A program made the position numbers and the translations under genes. 13,891 nt of DNA, from positions 1 through 13,891 of the forward strand of contig CALGFL010000159.1 of the NCBI GenBank assembly GCA_937881145.1, given 5' to 3'. This DNA is from an uncultured Bordetella sp. (lineage in GTDB: Bacteria > Pseudomonadota > Gammaproteobacteria > Burkholderiales > Burkholderiaceae_B). The notes beneath the pieces are model-generated. The model worked only from the letters and a program-made list of their open reading frames with translations, did no database searches and had not been told where the DNA came from. Shown in pieces: positions 1-6,692 of this stretch (positions are counted from its first letter, which is position 1; every line of letters starts with the position of its first letter).

Positions 1-544
1 CGGCGTCCAGATCGATCTGCTGGACAGCTACAAGGGTGCCACCCGGACCATCACCCTGTAGCAGCCCGTGATCGACGCGCCAGGACAGATCACGCGCCAG
101 GAGCGCACGCTCGATGTGCGCATACCCAAGGGCATACGCGAGGGGCAGCACATTCGCCTGCGCGGTCAAGGCGCCCCGGGGCTGGGTGATGGGTCTGCCG
201 GCGATCTGTATCTGGACGTGCAGTTCCGCCCCGACGCGCGCTATCGCATCGAAGGCGCCGATGTCTACGGCACCCTGCCGGTGGCGCCCTGGGAGGCCGC
301 GTTGGGCGCTTCCGTTACGGCAGCGACCCCCGCGGGCACCTTCGACGTGCAGGTGCCCGCGGGTAGCCAGAGCGGCCGCAAGCTGCGGCTGCGCGGCAAA
401 GGCCTGCCCAGCGAACCCGCCGGCGATTTCTATCTCGTGCTGGACGTCGTACTGCCTCCCGCCGACAGCGACAAGGCACGCCAACTCTACGAGACGATGG
501 CGCGCGAGATGCCCTTCAATCCACGCCAACGCCAAGGAGCCTGA
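1..544 (+). pseudogene. cbpA: cbpA, DnaJ-class co-chaperone, 3' part with in-frame amber stop
   Basis: This is the C-terminal substrate-binding region of a CbpA/DnaJ-type Hsp40 co-chaperone; the J domain lies upstream of the window. Reading from base 2 gives GVQIDLLDSYKGATRTITL, then a TAG stop at 59-61, then QPVIDAPGQITRQERTLDVRIPKGIREGQ in the same frame. Both sides fit the beta-barrel domain of CbpA, including 'YKGATRTI', 'RIPKGIREGQ..RLRGQG' and the second-domain 'VPAGSQSGRKLRLRGKG'. The frame is preserved, and CAG (Gln) would be the obvious ancestral codon, one C-to-T change away. The rest runs intact to TGA at 542-544. cbpM follows 3 bases later, as in known cbpAM operons. A GTG at 68 could allow re-initiation, but no ribosome binding site is visible and the product would lack the J domain. 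I therefore call it disrupted. A sequencing error, or suppression of the amber codon, is possible. Confidence 0.8.
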
Positions 545-547
545 GCC

Positions 548-859
548 ATGCAGCCCACCGACGTTCTCATCGGCCGTTTGCTCGACGACGAAACCCTGAC
601 GCTGGAAGAACTGGCGCGCGCCTGCAGCGTCAAGCCTGACTGGGTCGTGGAGCACGTGCAGGCCGGCCTTTTCAGCGACGGCAGCGTGACCGTCAGCGCA
701 CAGCGCTTTAGCAGCGTGGACCTGCGGCGGGCCCGCCGCATGATCCATATCGAACGCGGCTACGACGCGGTGCCGGAGCTGGCGGCGCTGGTGGCGGACA
801 TGCTCGAGGAAATGGACCAGCTGCGAACGAAAGTGCGGGCGCTGGATCCGAAAAAATAG
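548..859 (+). CDS. cbpM: CbpM, chaperone modulator of CbpA (MerR-like fold)
   Basis: This 103-residue protein matches the CbpM family, which binds the J domain of CbpA and inhibits its co-chaperone activity with DnaK. The sequence shows the winged-helix-like N-terminal half, with 'LTLEELARACSVKPDWVVEHVQAGLF' at about residues 17-42 and 'FSSVDLRRARRMIHIERGYDAVPELAALVADMLEEMDQLR' after it. The latter resembles MerR-type helices followed by a short C-terminal coiled helix. The ATG at 548 is preceded by AAGGAG at 534-539 and sits 3 bases after the cbpA stop, so translational coupling is likely. The gene itself is intact. Its partner cbpA carries an amber codon, so CbpM may now have no target. It converges on the ECF sigma pseudogene with a 24-base gap, in which I see no clear terminator. 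Confidence 0.88.
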   Translation: MQPTDVLIGRLLDDETLTLEELARACSVKPDWVVEHVQAGLFSDGSVTVSAQRFSSVDLRRARRMIHIERGYDAVPELAALVADMLEEMDQLRTKVRALDPKK

Positions 860-883
860 CGGACCCGCCGCATCAGACGCGCG

Positions 884-1566
884 TCACAGTCTGGCCCGCA
901 CGGCCGCCACGATGCGATCGCAGCGCGCGCCGTCGAAATTGAAGGCGTCGTTCAAGGTCACGTCGATATCGCTGGCCAGGCGTTCCCGCAGCAGGCTGCG
1001 CGCCCGGAAGAAGCGGGTGCGCACCGTCGCCTCGGGAATTTCCAGCGCTTGCGATACCTCCTCGACGCTCATCTCCTCGACGGCACGCAGCATGAAAACC
1101 GTACGGAACGCCTCGGGCAGCATGTCGATGCGCGCCTCCATTATTCTGCGCAGCTCAGCGCGCATGGCAAGGCCTTCGGGCTGGCGTTCGGAATCGGCGG
1201 TCAGCGAGTTTTGTACTTCGGGCTCGAATGAATTCATCGCGGCATCCAAAGGAATGATCTGGGCCTCTTTCCGGCGCATGCGCCCTAGCGCCTCGTTGAT
1301 GACGATGCGCACCAGCCACGTCGACAGCCTGGCATCCGAGCGGAAACTGCCCAATGCGCGCCAGGCGTGCAGATAAGCCTCCTGGAGCGCGTCCTGCGCA
1401 CCGTATCGCTCTTTAGCAGGCTGCGCGCCGTGCGAAACAGCAGCCGGTTATGGCGCCGCATGATGGCCTCGAAAGCCGCATCGTCGCCGCCGGCCGCGCG
1501 CCTGGCCAGTTCCGCGTCCGCGGTGTCTTTCGTCAGGGGCGCCAGGGCGTGAAGCGGAGCCTGCAT
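884..1566 (-). pseudogene. ECF-family RNA polymerase sigma factor, frameshifted
   Basis: Two overlapping reading frames together make one ECF sigma factor. The first starts at the ATG at 1566 and encodes 'DAAFEAIMRRHNRLLFRTARSLLKSD', the beginning of region 2. The second frame continues with 'AQDALQEAYLHAWRALGSFRSDARLSTWLVRIVINEALGRMRR' (rest of region 2) and 'LPEAFRTVFMLRAVEEMSVEEVSQALEIPEATVRTRFFRARSLLRERL' (region 4 helix-turn-helix). It ends at TGA 886-884. The frames fail to join at about 1399-1402, where two bases stand in place of a codon. This is a net loss of one base, and adding one would give an uninterrupted 227-residue protein. The start lies 3 bases after the stop of the upstream flavin reductase, so the gene is the last of a five-gene cluster. 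No anti-sigma gene is recognised next to it. As read, the product would be a truncated 93-residue protein without the -35-binding domain. Confidence 0.82.
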
Positions 1567-1569
1567 CGC

Positions 1570-2295
1570 TCAATATCCGTAGAACGCTTCGCTGCGCACG
1601 TCGTCTTCGTCCATGCCCGCGTCGGCCAGGGCCTGCCGCACCGCTTCGACCATGGCCGGCGGCCCGGCGAGGTAGAAGATCGATGCGGGAAGATCCTTGA
1701 TGGCCGACCGGATCAGCGCGCCGTCGATCTTTCGGGTCTCTCCTGTCCAGGTCTGGGCGGAATGCGCCATGTCCGTCATGGCGGCGACCAGGCGGAATCG
1801 CGGATACGTCTTCTGCAGTTGCTGCAGTTCGGAAAGAAAGGCGGCGTCTTCCGGGCGGCGGTTGGAGTAGATCAGGAGCAGATCCCGCTCGGCCCGGTCC
1901 TTGGCGGCCTGCCGCACCATGCTCATGAAAGGCGTGATACCGATCCCTCCGGCGATCATCACGGCGGGACGGGCCGCATTTTTGTGCAGCGTCAGCGAAC
2001 CGAACGGGCCGTCCACCCCGAGCGTCGAGCCTATCTGCCACGCGCCGAACGCGCGCTTGAACGGGCTGTTGCGCATGCGCGTGGCGACGACCAGCTCGTC
2101 CTGGTACGGTGCGCTGACCAGGGAAAAGGTATGGCGGCAGTCCTGGGCATCCGGCGGCGCGCCCTCGCCTTCGAGCACGACATCGACCGCCTGCCCCGGC
2201 CGGAATTCGAATCCCGCGGGTTTTGCAAAATGAAATGCCGTCGTGCCTTCGGCGATCTGATTGCACGCGACCAGACGAACGGTATGCGCTGCCAT
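1570..2295 (-). CDS. FAD-dependent ferredoxin/flavodoxin-NADP reductase-like oxidoreductase
   Basis: This 241-residue protein has the two-domain ferredoxin-NADP+ reductase fold and no iron-sulfur domain. The FAD-binding barrel shows 'FRPGQAVDV' at about 31-39 and 'RHTFSLVSAP' at 54-63, the RxxS flavin motif. 'GPFG' follows at 96-99. The NAD(P) domain shows 'AGGIGITPFMSM' at 115-126 and 'LAGPPAMV' at 209-216. The C-terminus ends 'EAFYGY', and aromatic C-termini are common in these reductases because they stack on the flavin. It should move electrons between NAD(P)H and a small one-electron carrier, but the partner cannot be read from sequence. The ATG at 2295 has GAGGA just upstream. It lies 11 bases after the folE-type gene and 3 bases before the ECF sigma start, so it is surely co-transcribed with them. 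Confidence 0.85.
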   Translation of the reverse strand: MAAHTVRLVACNQIAEGTTAFHFAKPAGFEFRPGQAVDVVLEGEGAPPDAQDCRHTFSLVSAPYQDELVVATRMRNSPFKRAFGAWQIGSTLGVDGPFGSLTLHKNAARPAVMIAGGIGITPFMSMVRQAAKDRAERDLLLIYSNRRPEDAAFLSELQQLQKTYPRFRLVAAMTDMAHSAQTWTGETRKIDGALIRSAIKDLPASIFYLAGPPAMVEAVRQALADAGMDEDDVRSEAFYGY

Positions 2296-2306
2296 GATGA
2301 TCCTCG

Positions 2307-3035
2307 CTATTTTTGGTTTTCCGTATGCAGCAGGCTCAGAAATTCACGCCGCAGCGCGACGTCTTTCAGGAAGGCGCCCCGCATGACGGAATTCTTCATC
2401 AAGGACCCGTCGTCCTTGACGCCGCGCCAGTGCATGCAGAAGTGGCTGGCTTCGATCACGACCGCCAGCCCGTCGGGATTGATCAGGCGTTCAAGCTCAT
2501 TGGCCAGCATGATCACGGCTTCCTCCTGGATCTGAGGACGGCTCATGATCCAGTCGCAGACGCGCGCGTACTTCGAAAGCCCGATCAAATCTGACGATGG
2601 GCTGGGCAATACGCCGATCCAGACCTTGCCCAGAATCGGGCAAAGATGATGCGAGCAGGCGCTGCGCACCTTGATCGGGCCGACGATCATCAACTCGTTC
2701 AGGCGCGATACGTTCGGAAAGGCCGTGACCGCGGGCGCTCCGTCGTAGCGGCCGCGGAACACCTCCTTGATGAACATCTTCGCCACGCGCCGCGCGGTGT
2801 TCATCGTGTTGTGATCGTTCTCGGTGTCGATCACCAGCGAGTGCAGCACCTCCTGCAGCTTGCCTTCCACCTCGAGCTGCAACTGCCCCAGCTCGCCGTC
2901 TTCGATGAAGGCCGAGATATTGTCGTTGGCGTGGTAGCGCCGCCCGGCTTCGATCAGGCGGGAGCGGATGCGATCCGAGGCCTGCGGTTGATCGGCGTCT
3001 TTCTCGATAGGGGATGCGGGAATACTTGCGAGCAT
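2307..3035 (-). CDS. folE: GTP cyclohydrolase I (FolE type)
   Basis: This 242-residue protein should convert GTP to 7,8-dihydroneopterin triphosphate, the first step to folates and other pterins. The zinc and catalytic residues of the E. coli enzyme are recognisable: Cys127, His129 and His130 in 'SACSHHLCPI', and His198 and Cys200 in 'SHFCMHWRGVKD'. Other family landmarks are 'NPVSRLNEL'-like 'FPNVSRLNELMIVGPI', 'IGLSKYARVCDWIMSRPQIQEE' and 'MRGAFLKDVALRREFLSLL' at the end. Residues 1-25 are variable. The ATG at 3035 has only a weak ribosome binding site, so a different start nearby cannot be excluded. The setting, among membrane proteins, a flavin reductase and an ECF sigma factor rather than folate genes, suggests an extra, condition-specific paralog. 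Whether a housekeeping folE exists elsewhere cannot be seen here. Confidence 0.9.
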   Translation of the reverse strand: MLASIPASPIEKDADQPQASDRIRSRLIEAGRRYHANDNISAFIEDGELGQLQLEVEGKLQEVLHSLVIDTENDHNTMNTARRVAKMFIKEVFRGRYDGAPAVTAFPNVSRLNELMIVGPIKVRSACSHHLCPILGKVWIGVLPSPSSDLIGLSKYARVCDWIMSRPQIQEEAVIMLANELERLINPDGLAVVIEASHFCMHWRGVKDDGSLMKNSVMRGAFLKDVALRREFLSLLHTENQK

Positions 3036-3086
3036 GATCGAATGACTCTATGTCGGGATGTTGAATGAAACGCGCGGCATCGTCCG

Positions 3087-3512
3087 TTATGGCGTCCGGT
3101 CGCGGCGGCCGACGCCATGGCTGTAGACCAGCTTGCCGCCGAGCCAGCCTCCTGCCGTCAGGGCAAGAAAGCCGCCGGCATCGAGCAGCAGCGAGACGAT
3201 GTTCGGTTCGAGCGCTTGCAGGTGTTCCAGCCGCAGCAGCAAACGGGTACCGAACAAGGTTAGCGCAACGAGCATTGCCCCCATGTGAAGGTAGACATCG
3301 CGCATCGCCGCGCCTTGCGGAACACGGGGCAACTCCATCAAGCCGGCGGCCATGGCCACTACCGCCATTGTGCATCCGATCGCAAGCAGACCGCCAGACC
3401 AGCGCCAAGCGGCTTGTCCGAACCATATACCGGCGAAATCGGCGGCGACGGCCAACGACCAGCATGCAATCGGAAAATGCACCACGGCCGGATGCAACGG
3501 ATGGCGCCCCAT
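3087..3512 (-). CDS. DUF2231 family membrane protein
   Basis: The 141-residue product begins 'MGRHPLHPAVVHFPIACWSL', the characteristic start of DUF2231 membrane proteins, whose conserved histidines suggest cofactor or metal binding although no function is established. Four hydrophobic segments are visible, around residues 10-30, 40-58, 76-92 and 108-125. It ends with 'GGWLGGKLVYSHGVGR', also typical of the family. I place the start at the ATG at 3512-3510 because the family begins there and because it overlaps the stop of the upstream gene as TGATG. An open frame continues further upstream to 3761, but that part is an out-of-frame shadow of the preceding gene. The stop is TAA at 3089-3087. 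It belongs to the folE/flavin reductase/sigma cluster and is presumably an inner-membrane component. Confidence 0.8.
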   Translation of the reverse strand: MGRHPLHPAVVHFPIACWSLAVAADFAGIWFGQAAWRWSGGLLAIGCTMAVVAMAAGLMELPRVPQGAAMRDVYLHMGAMLVALTLFGTRLLLRLEHLQALEPNIVSLLLDAGGFLALTAGGWLGGKLVYSHGVGRRDRTP

Positions 3513-3850
3513 CAGAGCACCATGCTGAGCAGAGTCAGAAAACCAATGACGGCAACGCTGGCATGAACGACCACCACGGCCTTGGGCGGCAGTTGCTTGC
3601 GCAGATGGAACGAGGCCAGGAAAAACCCGCCCAGCGCGGCGATCAGTAGCAGAACGAAGCCGATCACGACCCGCTGCGGCGTATCGCCTTGCGCCAGCAT
3701 CAGTATCAGCATGACCAGGCCGATCGCGCCGAGCAGCGCGTGCAGGAGGGACAGCGCCCACGGCGCGAACTTGCCTCGCAGAACATGCGCCGCGAGAACC
3801 AGGCCGCCCAGCGCTCCAATAGCGAAAACCAGCAGTACATAGTCGATCAT
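3512..3850 (-). CDS. Small four-helix membrane protein, unknown function
   Basis: This 112-residue, very hydrophobic protein has about four predicted membrane helices: roughly 3-22, 31-53, 61-82 and 89-110. Short charged loops separate them ('HVLRGKFAPW', 'QGDTPQR', 'FHLRKQLPPKA'). I do not recognise a named family. The two halves look alike: 'GGLVLAAHVLRGKF...LLHALLGAIGLVMLIL' and 'GGFFLASFHLRKQL...VVHASVAVIGFLTLLS'. This suggests an internal duplication of a two-helix unit, each with a conserved His. The ATG at 3850 has GAGGA about 10 bases upstream. The stop overlaps the DUF2231 start in TGATG, so the two membrane proteins are translationally coupled and may form one complex. It is the first gene of the cluster running to 884. 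Confidence 0.72.
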   Translation of the reverse strand: MIDYVLLVFAIGALGGLVLAAHVLRGKFAPWALSLLHALLGAIGLVMLILMLAQGDTPQRVVIGFVLLLIAALGGFFLASFHLRKQLPPKAVVVVHASVAVIGFLTLLSMVL

Positions 3851-3864
3851 TTCAGTATCCTCGC

Positions 3865-3894
3865 GTTACATGGTTAGGATTGCACTACTGTCCA
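3865..3894 (-). promoter_or_regulatory. Weak candidate promoter of the 3850-884 gene cluster
   Basis: On the minus strand TGGACA (3894-3889) and TGTAAC (3870-3865) are separated by 18 bases, just upstream of the first gene of the cluster. The match to the sigma-70 consensus is poor. The same stretch could instead carry a promoter for an ECF sigma factor, which I cannot recognise by eye. Confidence 0.2.
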
Positions 3895-3931
3895 TTGGAT
3901 GCGGCACCCCTGCGATCCGTTCCCGCCAGCC

Positions 3932-3959
3932 TTGCGCACCCCGCGCGGCGGCATAGAAT
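3932..3959 (+). promoter_or_regulatory. Candidate sigma-70 promoter of the hydroxy-acid dehydrogenase
   Basis: TTGCGC at 3932-3937 and TAGAAT at 3954-3959 are 16 bases apart and precede the ATG at 3990. A ribosome binding site AAGGA lies at 3975-3979. The boxes are reasonable but not strong. Confidence 0.3.
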
Positions 3960-3989
3960 GTCGGCTCGATTTCGAAGGAACCCCCGCAG

Positions 3990-5210
3990 ATGAACGCCGC
4001 CGATCCAGCCGCCCTCTCCCGGACCAGCCCGCTGGCGGCCGAAGGCAAACCGCCGCGCGCGCTGGAAAAGATCCTGAGCCTGCACGATTTCGAGGCCGCC
4101 GCGCGCCGGGTCCTGCCCCGCCCCATCTTCGGCTACGTAAGCGGCGCAGCCGAGGACAACCGCACGCGCGACGACAACCGCGACGTCTTCGACGATTACC
4201 GCTTCGTGACCCGCGTGCTGCGCAACGTGTCGGCCCGCGAACAAACGGTCGAGGTTTTCGGGCAGCGGTTCTGCGCGCCGTTCGGCATCGCGCCGATGGG
4301 CATCAACGCGATCTCGGGCTATCGCGGCGATATCGTACTGGCCCGCTCGGCGCAGGCGGCGGGCATCGCCTCCATTATGAGCGGCTCGTCGCTGATCCGG
4401 CTCGAAGACGTCGCGGCGGCGGCCCCCGCCACCTGGTTCCAGGTCTATCTTCCGGGCGATGCCGAACGGCGCGCCGCCCTGATCGGGCGCGTGGCGCAGG
4501 CCGGATACCGCACGCTGGTCGTGACCGTGGACATCCCCGTCTGGGCCAATCGCGAAAACAATGTGCGCAGCGGCTTCTCCACGCCGCTGCGCCCCAGCCT
4601 GCGCCTGGCCTGGGACGGGCTGACGCGGCCGCGCTGGCTGTTCGGCACGTTCGCGCGCACGCTGCTCAAGCACGGCATGCCGCACTTCGAGAATTCCTAC
4701 GCGACGCGCGGCGCGCCCATCGTGTCGTCCAGCGTGACGCGCGATTTCACGGCGCGCGACCATCTGAGCTGGGACGACCTGCGCGTCATCCGCCGGCAGT
4801 GGCAAGGCAATCTGGTGATCAAGGGCATCCTGAGCGTCGACGACGCCGTGGCCGCGCGCGAACATGGAGCCGACGGCGTCATACTCTCCAACCACGGCGG
4901 GCGGCAGCTGGACGCAGCGACCTCGCCGATGCGCGTGCTGCGCGCGGCCGTCCAAACGCTGGGGCCGGATTATCCGGTGATGATAGACAGCGGTTTTCGC
5001 CGCGGCTCGGATGTCCTCAAGGCCATCGCGCTGGGCGCGCGCATGGTGTTCATTGGCCGGCCTTACAACTATGCACTGGCCGTCGCCGGAGCGCACGGCG
5101 TGGCGCACGCCACCCGCCTGCTGCGCGAAGAGGTCGACCGCAATATGGCGATGCTGGGCGTCAATGCCTGCGGCGAGCTCGGCCCGGACGCGCTCATCCG
5201 CATCCGCTAG
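3990..5210 (+). CDS. lldD: FMN-dependent alpha-hydroxy-acid dehydrogenase (L-lactate dehydrogenase type)
   Basis: This 406-residue protein is a member of the FMN-dependent alpha-hydroxy-acid oxidase/dehydrogenase family (LldD, MdlB, glycolate oxidase). It should oxidise an L-2-hydroxy acid such as lactate or mandelate to the 2-oxo acid and pass electrons to the quinone pool. Visible active-site elements are Tyr49 in 'FGYVSGAAED', 'APMGINAISGY' (101-111), 'QVYLP' (151-155), 'VTVDIPVWANRENNVRSGF' (178-196), the flavin-contacting Lys278 in 'VIKGI', the catalytic His302 in 'SNHGGRQLD', and the phosphate-binding 'DSGFRRGSDVLKA' and 'GRPY' (357-360). The length is slightly above the usual 360-400 because of a 25-residue N-terminal extension. 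The substrate is not determined by sequence: some members favour mandelate, so the symbol is tentative. The start is supported by AAGGA at 3975-3979. The stop overlaps that of the convergent regulator. Confidence 0.85.
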   Translation: MNAADPAALSRTSPLAAEGKPPRALEKILSLHDFEAAARRVLPRPIFGYVSGAAEDNRTRDDNRDVFDDYRFVTRVLRNVSAREQTVEVFGQRFCAPFGIAPMGINAISGYRGDIVLARSAQAAGIASIMSGSSLIRLEDVAAAAPATWFQVYLPGDAERRAALIGRVAQAGYRTLVVTVDIPVWANRENNVRSGFSTPLRPSLRLAWDGLTRPRWLFGTFARTLLKHGMPHFENSYATRGAPIVSSSVTRDFTARDHLSWDDLRVIRRQWQGNLVIKGILSVDDAVAAREHGADGVILSNHGGRQLDAATSPMRVLRAAVQTLGPDYPVMIDSGFRRGSDVLKAIALGARMVFIGRPYNYALAVAGAHGVAHATRLLREEVDRNMAMLGVNACGELGPDALIRIR

Positions 5211-6559
5211 CCCCGCGTTCCCGGAGCGATTCCCAGTACCTCGCGGCGCACCTTGGCCAGCACGTCCTCCAGTACGTCGGACGCGATTCCGCTGAGCACG
5301 ATGCGCATGGCATGCGGCATGCGCATGGAGGTGGAGAACGGTTCGGACGTGACCACCAGGATGCCCTGGCGTTCCAGACGGGCCGCGACCTGATCTATGC
5401 GCATGTCCGGCGGCAGGCTCAGCCATTGGAAGTAGGACGAGGGATGGGCGCGGACATCGAGGCCCTTCAATACGCGGCGCGCCAGCGTCTGGCGGCGGCG
5501 CGCGTCCTTGCGCTTGCGGTCTTCAAGCTGGTCGACCGTGCCATTGTCGATCCACAGGCAGGCCAGCGCGATGCTCAGTGACGAGGCAGTCCAGGTCGAA
5601 ACGCGTATGGCATAGCCGATATCGGCCATCCATTCGGGCGGCGCGGCCACGAAGCCCAGCCGCAGGCCGGAAGCCACGCTTTTCGACAACCCGCAGACGT
5701 AGATCGTGCGTTGTGGCGCCAGCGTGAAAATGGGCGGCGGCGCCGGCTCGGCAAGAAACGAATAAGCCCCGTCCTCGATAATGACGAAGCCGTACTTCTC
5801 GGCCATGGCGGCCACGCGCACGCGATCGGCCTCGGGCATCACCAGGCCCAGCGGATTGTGCAGCGTGGGCATGATGTAGATGCCGCGCAGCGGACGCTTG
5901 CGGCACAGCGCTTCCAGGCGGTCCAGATCCATGCCGCCGTACCCCGGGCGCTGCGGCACGGGCACCAGATCCAGGTGGGCCTGCTGAGCGAGGTTCTTCA
6001 TGCCGGGATAGGTCAGCTCGTCGATGGCCAGCACGTCGCCTGGCTGGAACATGGCCATGATCGCCACGGACAGGCCTTGCTGCGCGCCGTTGACGATCAG
6101 CACCTGGTCGCCCGGCACCCGGATGCCGCGGTTGCGCAGATGACGCGCGAACATCTGTCTTTCGTGTGGCCGTCCGCCGTGCGGCGAGGGATGCAGCAAG
6201 GCATTGAGGTCGCCCGAGGCGGCCATGGCTCGCAGACCGGCGCGCAGCATCTCGTCCTGCCCCGGCAGCAAAGGGTTGTTCAAACCCAGATCGATCACCC
6301 CCGAGCGTGCCGGACGCTGCTCCAGCCCCATCGTGCGCGGCAAGGTGGTATCGCGCACGAAAGTGCCCCGCCCTGTCTCGCCCACCACCAGGCCGATCTC
6401 GCCCAGTTCGGCATAGACCCGCGAGGCTGTGGCCAGCGCGACACCATACTGGCGCATCAGCTCGCGCGTGGTGGGCAGCTGCGTGCCCGGCACCAGCTTG
6501 CCTGAGCGGATGCGCACGGTGAATTCGTCGACGATCGATTTGTAGCGAGGCTCGCGCAT
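5207..6559 (-). CDS. MocR-family transcriptional regulator (GntR wHTH fused to aminotransferase fold)
   Basis: This 450-residue protein has an N-terminal GntR-type winged helix at about 5-70 ('LVPGTQLPTTRELMRQYGVALATASRVYAEL', 'GLVVGETGRGTFV'). It is followed by a fold-type I aminotransferase domain at about 85-445. PLP-site residues are present: Asn235 in 'HNPLG', Asp263 and Tyr266 in 'EDGAYSF', the Schiff-base lysine Lys293 in 'LSKSVASGLRLGF', and the carboxylate-binding arginine in 'MRIVLSG'. Such proteins are transcription factors that sense PLP or amino compounds and usually control a divergent gene, here the LysE-type exporter. I prefer the ATG at 6559 over the open frame reaching 6646, because the wHTH begins just after it and the longer version would cover the AT-rich operator. 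It shares CTAG at 5207-5210 as overlapping stops with the convergent dehydrogenase. Confidence 0.88.
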   Translation of the reverse strand: MREPRYKSIVDEFTVRIRSGKLVPGTQLPTTRELMRQYGVALATASRVYAELGEIGLVVGETGRGTFVRDTTLPRTMGLEQRPARSGVIDLGLNNPLLPGQDEMLRAGLRAMAASGDLNALLHPSPHGGRPHERQMFARHLRNRGIRVPGDQVLIVNGAQQGLSVAIMAMFQPGDVLAIDELTYPGMKNLAQQAHLDLVPVPQRPGYGGMDLDRLEALCRKRPLRGIYIMPTLHNPLGLVMPEADRVRVAAMAEKYGFVIIEDGAYSFLAEPAPPPIFTLAPQRTIYVCGLSKSVASGLRLGFVAAPPEWMADIGYAIRVSTWTASSLSIALACLWIDNGTVDQLEDRKRKDARRRQTLARRVLKGLDVRAHPSSYFQWLSLPPDMRIDQVAARLERQGILVVTSEPFSTSMRMPHAMRIVLSGIASDVLEDVLAKVRREVLGIAPGTRG

Positions 6560-6587
6560 GGCATGCCACCGGTGCAGGAGAAGGAAC

Positions 6588-6633
6588 TTGTATCTAGAAC
6601 ATTTTGTATTTAGAACAATTTCTTTGTTGTTCT
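6588..6633. promoter_or_regulatory. Operator-like direct and inverted repeats between mocR-type gene and lysE-type gene
   Basis: In an AT-rich island, TTGTATCTAGAACA (6588-6601) is repeated as TTGTATTTAGAACA (6604-6617), with one mismatch and a 16-base period. The second copy also forms an inverted repeat: AGAACAA (6612-6618) and TTGTTCT (6627-6633), 8 bases apart. MocR-type regulators commonly bind direct repeats in the divergent promoter region. A weak minus-strand promoter, TTGTTC (6618-6613) with TAGATA (6596-6591) and a 16-base spacer, lies inside these repeats, which would fit autoregulation. Binding by this regulator is inferred. Confidence 0.5.
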
Positions 6634-6692
6634 GTTTTCGTAGCATACGCTAGAAAAACACATTCTGTACGACTCGCCGGAATTCTCGTGCC

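Noticed and set aside
68..544. Treating the 3' part of cbpA as an independent gene starting at GTG 68
   Set aside because: The similarity to CbpA continues upstream through the TAG, and no ribosome binding site precedes the GTG. A broken gene is the simpler reading.
1390..1410. Programmed -1 or +1 ribosomal frameshifting in the sigma factor
   Set aside because: No slippery heptamer, upstream Shine-Dalgarno-like stimulator or clear downstream pseudoknot is visible. A plain one-base deletion fits.
3885..5426. 513-codon minus-strand and 560-codon plus-strand (3899-5581) open frames over the dehydrogenase
   Set aside because: Both are out-of-frame shadows of the FMN-dependent dehydrogenase, whose motifs are all in the 3990-5210 frame.
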